Source: W2P13-069 sp963590525 (lineage in GTDB: Bacteria > Actinomycetota > Coriobacteriia > Coriobacteriales > QAMH01). From it: a DNA stretch of 48,781 nt. Below the pieces are notes generated by a model. The model was not told where the DNA came from. It saw nothing but the letters and a program-made list of their open reading frames with translations, and ran no database searches. Both the position numbers and the translations under genes were made by a program. Where the stretch lies: contig CAVAPV010000012.1 of the NCBI GenBank assembly GCA_963590525.1, positions 1 to 48,781 of the forward strand, given 5' to 3'. This document shows, in pieces, positions 45,430 through 48,781 of the stretch (positions are counted from its first letter, which is position 1; every line of letters begins with the position of its first letter).

Positions 45430-45924
45430 ATGGAGAGAATCGCAAGTTTTTCGGTTGATCACAATCAACTTCTTCCCGGTGTCTACGTGTCTAGAAGCGA
45501 CAGCGATGTTGCAACTGGTTGCGTGACCACGACTTTTGACCTTCGAATGACTGCGCCTAACCGCGAGCCTGTCATGGACACGGCTGCGGTCCATGCGATA
45601 GAGCACCTGGGTGCAACTTTCCTGCGCAACGACTCCCAATGGTCTGACAAGGTCATCTACTTTGGCCCTATGGGATGTCGTACGGGTTTCTATCTTGTTT
45701 TGTTTGGCGATTACCAACCTCAAGACATTGCAGATCTCGTCATGCGACTCTTTGTCTTTGCCCGCGATTTTGAGAGGGAGATTCCCGGAGCAAAGCCCGA
45801 GGAGTGCGGCAACTACCATGACTCGGATCTTGCGCAAGCCAAGTGGTGGGCTCGCCGATATGTAAGCAATACGCTGCAAAACCTCGATGAGGGCAACACT
45901 TCATACCCTGCTTTGCTTGACTAG
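45430..45924 (+). CDS. luxS: S-ribosylhomocysteine lyase
   Basis: 164-residue metalloenzyme cleaving S-ribosylhomocysteine to homocysteine and DPD, the AI-2 precursor. Metal ligands His55 and His59 (HAIEHLGATFLRN) and Cys126 (EECGNYHDSDL), and the catalytic Cys83 (GPMGCRTGFY), are all present. AAGGAG 7 bases upstream supports the ATG. mtnN, which makes its substrate, follows 48 bases on. It lies 40 bases after the activase gene, so all three may share a transcript. Confidence 0.97.
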   Translation: MERIASFSVDHNQLLPGVYVSRSDSDVATGCVTTTFDLRMTAPNREPVMDTAAVHAIEHLGATFLRNDSQWSDKVIYFGPMGCRTGFYLVLFGDYQPQDIADLVMRLFVFARDFEREIPGAKPEECGNYHDSDLAQAKWWARRYVSNTLQNLDEGNTSYPALLD

Positions 45925-45972
45925 CGTTTAAGCGTAAGCAAGTTCTAGATGGTTTATAGAAACGGAGACGCA

Positions 45973-46671
45973 ATGGCTGTAGGAATAATCGGTGCCATGG
46001 ATGTAGAGATCGAGCTTCTTAAGGAGCGCATGACGCAATCCGGTGCCTTGGAGTATGTCTCAAGCGGGTCATTGCAGTTTGCGCATGGATATCTAGTAGA
46101 CCATGAAGTGTTTCTCGTGCAATGCGGTGTGGGCATGGTAAACGCCGCTGTAGCTACAACCTCATTGACATCCGTCTTTGATGTCGAGGCTGTTATCAAC
46201 ACCGGTGTGGCAGGTTCGCTTGACCCGCGTATCGATATTGGCGATATCGTAGTAGCCACAGACGCTGTCAACCATGTGATGGATGTATGCAACCTGGGTT
46301 ACAAACCAGGGCAGACTCCCGGTCTTGAGAACGTCGCTTTTGCATGCGATTCCAATTTGGCTGATATTGCATTGTCCTCTGCTGCCTCTTTGGGATATGC
46401 AACCCATAGGGGTCGTGTTGCCTCTGGTGATTACTTTGTTAGAAACGAGACAGATAAGAAGCGCATCGCGGAACTGTTTGAAGCATCTTGTTGCGAGATG
46501 GAAGGTGCTGCGATAGCGCAGGTTTGTGCAATGGCTGATACGCCGTTTGTCATCTTGCGCGCCATTTCAGACAAAGCCGATGGAACCGATCATATCGATT
46601 ACCCTCTTTTTGAGAAAAAAGCCGCACGACATTGCGCTGAGCTGACTTGCAACATGCTCTCTAAGCTCTAG
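45973..46671 (+). CDS. mtnN: MTA/SAH nucleosidase
   Basis: 232-residue nucleosidase hydrolysing S-adenosylhomocysteine and methylthioadenosine; its SAH product feeds LuxS. Features: GIIGAMDVEIELLKE at the N-terminus (catalytic Glu), NTGVAGSLDPRIDIGDIVV, the specificity region CEMEGAAIAQVC, and ILRAISDKADG with the catalytic Asp. GGAGA 6 bases before the ATG sets the start. It completes a luxS-mtnN activated-methyl-cycle unit and is followed by a strong terminator. Confidence 0.96.
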   Translation: MAVGIIGAMDVEIELLKERMTQSGALEYVSSGSLQFAHGYLVDHEVFLVQCGVGMVNAAVATTSLTSVFDVEAVINTGVAGSLDPRIDIGDIVVATDAVNHVMDVCNLGYKPGQTPGLENVAFACDSNLADIALSSAASLGYATHRGRVASGDYFVRNETDKKRIAELFEASCCEMEGAAIAQVCAMADTPFVILRAISDKADGTDHIDYPLFEKKAARHCAELTCNMLSKL

Positions 46672-46788
46672 CTTTTACTCGAATATCGCGCCAGGACCTT
46701 TTTGGCTATTAGAAGGTGCTTGGTATGAGAAAGGTTTTTTAACTAAAAGAGTTTTGCGGCTACCTGTCCGTATTTTTTCAAGGTTCGT

Positions 46789-46825
46789 TGCCGCCAGGCA
46801 TTTGTCTTGCAAATGCCTGGCGGCA
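46789..46825. terminator. 16-bp perfect terminator hairpin after mtnN
   Basis: TGCCGCCAGGCATTTG (46789-46804) pairs perfectly with 46810-46825, loop of 5, followed on the plus strand by TGTTTTAG. The opposite strand reaches an A/T-rich run after a few bases, so it may also end transcription of the convergent secreted-protein gene. Confidence 0.85.
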
Positions 46826-46864
46826 TGTTTTAGAGAGTTTTAGGAGTTGCGATTACTCGCTTCT

Positions 46865-47758
46865 CTAAGAGCTCACGTGCTCCCACTTGAAGCTGCCTTT
46901 CTCAAAACCTGCGCTTACCTTGCTGGTTTTGGTAACGCCTGCCATGTTTACAAGCGAGAACTTGATGATGACTTTGCCGCCGCTCATCCCTACCGATTTC
47001 AATTTGAAGCTAGTAGGTATGTAGGCTGCTTTCTTGATAAAGGCCGTAACCTTGCTCACAACTGAATCCTTAGAGTGAACGGCAGCGATTTTGATCGGAT
47101 AGGTCGTGCTGCCTATTTGGTAGTAAACGAGCACGTTGCTCGTTGCCTTTTCAAAGGTCACTTTCTTTTGATCTGACGACACGCTGTATCCGGCTCCAGT
47201 AATAAACATGCCGTCTGTTTGCCCTGGTAGATAAGTTACGTCGTTTGCATTGCGGCAGGACTTAAAGAGAGCAGAGATGTTGTAGGCCTTTTTTGCGTAG
47301 ATATGATCGCAGTACCGTGCTTTGATGTTGCCTTGCTCAACGTGATATTCAAATATCTTCTTGTAACGCTTGATCTTTTGCGTGGTTTTACCGGTCTTTT
47401 TGTTGTAGACGTTTTCTGCCACCTTCCAAGAAGCTTTTACGGTGGCACTTCCAAAACCACGTGCATGAGCAAAGTACTCTCTTGTGCCTGTATATCCTTC
47501 TGGTTTTGTGACAGAGCATGAGACCACCGAGTTATCAGATGATTTCACGCTAAGGTTCAAAAGACCATCCGCATAGTCTGATGAGGCCGGTACCCCGCTT
47601 AAGGCAACGTACTCCCCCACCTTAAGTTGAGTGCCTGCAAAGGCCTGCGTGGTGTGTATCGCACAAAATCCTGCGAATATCACGATGCATGCAATCGCTA
47701 AGAAGAACAATCGCAGCGTTGATGCGACAAACGAGTTAGTGGTCCGGTAAGTACCCAT
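46865..47758 (-). CDS. Secreted protein of unknown function
   Basis: 297 residues. A signal peptide (hydrophobic core about 16-37) ends near AFA at 39-41. The mature part is beta-rich, Lys/Ser/Val-heavy, with few cysteines. It begins like an Ig-like or bacterial surface domain (LKVGEYVALSGVPASSDYAD), followed by KTGKTTQKIKRYKKIFEYHV and, at the end, SGGKVIIKFSLVNMAGVTKT. No sortase motif, lipobox or C-terminal membrane segment is seen, so it is probably released or loosely cell-bound. AGGAGA 6 bases before the ATG is a good ribosome-binding site. I do not recognise the family; an adhesion or cell-wall role is a guess only. Confidence 0.75.
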   Translation of the reverse strand: MGTYRTTNSFVASTLRLFFLAIACIVIFAGFCAIHTTQAFAGTQLKVGEYVALSGVPASSDYADGLLNLSVKSSDNSVVSCSVTKPEGYTGTREYFAHARGFGSATVKASWKVAENVYNKKTGKTTQKIKRYKKIFEYHVEQGNIKARYCDHIYAKKAYNISALFKSCRNANDVTYLPGQTDGMFITGAGYSVSSDQKKVTFEKATSNVLVYYQIGSTTYPIKIAAVHSKDSVVSKVTAFIKKAAYIPTSFKLKSVGMSGGKVIIKFSLVNMAGVTKTSKVSAGFEKGSFKWEHVSS

Positions 47759-48213
47759 GGCATTCTCCTCTCAAGAAGTCCTGACAGGAAAAGCTTAAAA
47801 GGCAAATCTATGCAAGATTCAGACCAAAATCAGACTCAAATCCGGGTTATAGGACGTTTTGGGTTTGCAAAAACCCATGTGCGTGACTCTGCAGTATGCT
47901 GGCAGTTTTTACAGACATCGCAACTGCGAAAATCTTATCTCCATACTGTTAGCGCCGATAACGAGCTTAATATTGCTATCTGGTAGATGACTTTGCCTTT
48001 GCAAATCGAACAACGCACGCAAGCAAGATGTTCCCTTGGGTAGCGTGTATAGGGTAGTTATCCCATAGGGTTCAGTACATCTTGATGAAGCAACGCTTTC
48101 ATCTATTTTTTGGTTCTTAATCTTGTTAAAGCTTTTGTATCTTCAGATAAGCAGCACAATGATTAGGTATTATGTGCAGCCGCAGATTAAACGCAGCAAA
48201 GTAAGGGGTATTC
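47759..48213. other. Intergenic region between secreted protein and PAP2 gene
   Basis: 455 bases, AT-richer than its surroundings. It includes a possible 58-codon ORF (47810-47986) and a 7-bp hairpin (arms 47860-47866 and 47871-47877). A weak promoter candidate for the PAP2 gene is TTGTTA (48124-48129) with GATAAG (48146-48151), 16 bases apart. No RNA gene is seen. Confidence 0.4.
47810..47986 (+). CDS. Doubtful small ORF, 58 codons
   Basis: ATG at 47810 with AAGG about 8 bases upstream, ending at TAG 47984-47986. The peptide includes RVIGRFGFAKTHVRDSAV and has no signal or membrane segment. It is divergent from the secreted-protein gene and unrecognised. It may be chance. Confidence 0.2.
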   Translation: MQDSDQNQTQIRVIGRFGFAKTHVRDSAVCWQFLQTSQLRKSYLHTVSADNELNIAIW

Positions 48214-48781
48214 ATGAAAGTGTCGATGCAAAGGGGAAAGCATTTTATCCAAAGACAGCCACAAGCATCAGAAAAGTCGGTAGTGCCGGCAGTTGTAACG
48301 CTGGTTTTGTTCTTTGTTCTTACCGCTTGCCTTTACTGTATCGATCCTCGCCCTATCGCTGCAAACTCATCCATGGTTGGAATGGGCTTTATCAACGAGC
48401 CGTTTAACCAGCTCACGGGCGTTAACTGGGGTGCTTATACGGCATCGCAGTTGGGTGGCTATCTTTCGATCGCATCCATGTTTGTTTTCTTTTGCATAGG
48501 TGTCGTACAGCTCGCAAAAACACGTAGTTTTAAAGGTGTAGATACGGCTATCTATCTATTGGCCGCCGCATATGTCATGATGCTTGTTTTGTATGTGGGT
48601 TTTGACAAACTCGCGCTTAACTACCGCCCTGTTCTTGTAGATGGCCAGCTTGAGCCTTCGTACCCTTCCTCGCACAGCTTTTTGGCTGTTGGCGCCCTTG
48701 GTTGTGCTGCTGTTTGGGCGCATGCTCGCTTAAGCGGCAAAGTTGTCACTATCATTACGGCGCTGTGCGGCATCCTGGCAG
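48214..48781 (+). CDS. PAP2-family membrane phosphatase (partial, cut by window end)
   Basis: The frame is open from ATG 48214 to the last base (189 codons), so the C-terminus is missing. AAGGGG 5 bases upstream sets the start. Hydrophobic segments are visible at about residues 24-42, 82-100, 112-128 and 150-165. The motif pair KLALNYRPVLVDG and YPSSHSFLAVGALG (PSxH) is the first half of the PAP2 lipid or undecaprenyl-pyrophosphate phosphatase signature. The final His motif lies beyond the window. The substrate (lipid phosphate or undecaprenyl pyrophosphate) cannot be told. Confidence 0.8.
   Translation, partial: MKVSMQRGKHFIQRQPQASEKSVVPAVVTLVLFFVLTACLYCIDPRPIAANSSMVGMGFINEPFNQLTGVNWGAYTASQLGGYLSIASMFVFFCIGVVQLAKTRSFKGVDTAIYLLAAAYVMMLVLYVGFDKLALNYRPVLVDGQLEPSYPSSHSFLAVGALGCAAVWAHARLSGKVVTIITALCGILA

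Overview
The window is a contiguous, gene-dense bacterial chromosome segment of moderate GC. It has 31 confidently placed protein genes, one protein gene cut by the right edge, two doubtful small ORFs, and no rRNA, tRNA, CRISPR array, insertion sequence or prophage that I could see. The gene mix is LL-diaminopimelate aminotransferase, type III glutamine synthetase, a giant acyl-CoA dehydratase activase, FdhE, LuxS, a DUF4190/DUF5067 envelope protein and hybrid sensor kinases. It fits an anaerobic host-associated actinobacterium of the class Coriobacteriia best. That assignment is inference from family distribution as I remember it; Clostridia are the main alternative.

Layout. 187-3003 (minus): a helix-turn-helix protein and an overlapping membrane-anchored Ser/Thr kinase, preceded by a DUF4190/DUF5067 envelope protein. 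3301-5512 (minus): uracil salvage (upp, uraA) with a strong hairpin between the two genes. 5761-7719 (minus): DEAD-box RNA helicase with a long basic tail and possibly a long leader. 8105-13498 (minus): a solute-binding lipoprotein followed 33 bases later by a 1291-residue hybrid histidine kinase, with no transporter permease nearby. 13706-14227 (plus): a small ribbon-helix-helix-like protein. 14422-16032 (minus): pyrG.

16544-28529 (plus) is a nitrogen and amino-acid block: type III glutamine synthetase, dapF, dapL, purF and gltBD. Glutamine made by GlnN feeds the amidotransferases PurF, GltB, PyrG and PdxT, all encoded here. Several units end in clear intrinsic terminators. 28752-33282 (minus) is a complete leucine operon read leuA-leuC-leuD-leuB, with short-type isopropylmalate isomerase subunits.

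33432-34791 (plus) holds the least familiar module: a protein that looks like a degenerate HipA-type kinase overlapping an HTH protein with an unrecognised N-terminal domain. Its stop codon overlaps that of convergent fdhE. 35745-36311 has no confident gene and contains two long perfect or near-perfect hairpins. 36312-39770 (minus) is ppx-ppk (polyphosphate metabolism). 40120-46671 (plus) is pdxS-pdxT (pyridoxal phosphate synthesis), the giant activase, then luxS-mtnN (S-adenosylhomocysteine detoxification and AI-2). 46865-47758 (minus) is an unrecognised secreted protein. The right edge cuts a PAP2-family membrane phosphatase.

Start codons were chosen by Shine-Dalgarno spacing and family N-termini. 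All functional calls rest on reading motifs by eye, with no database search.
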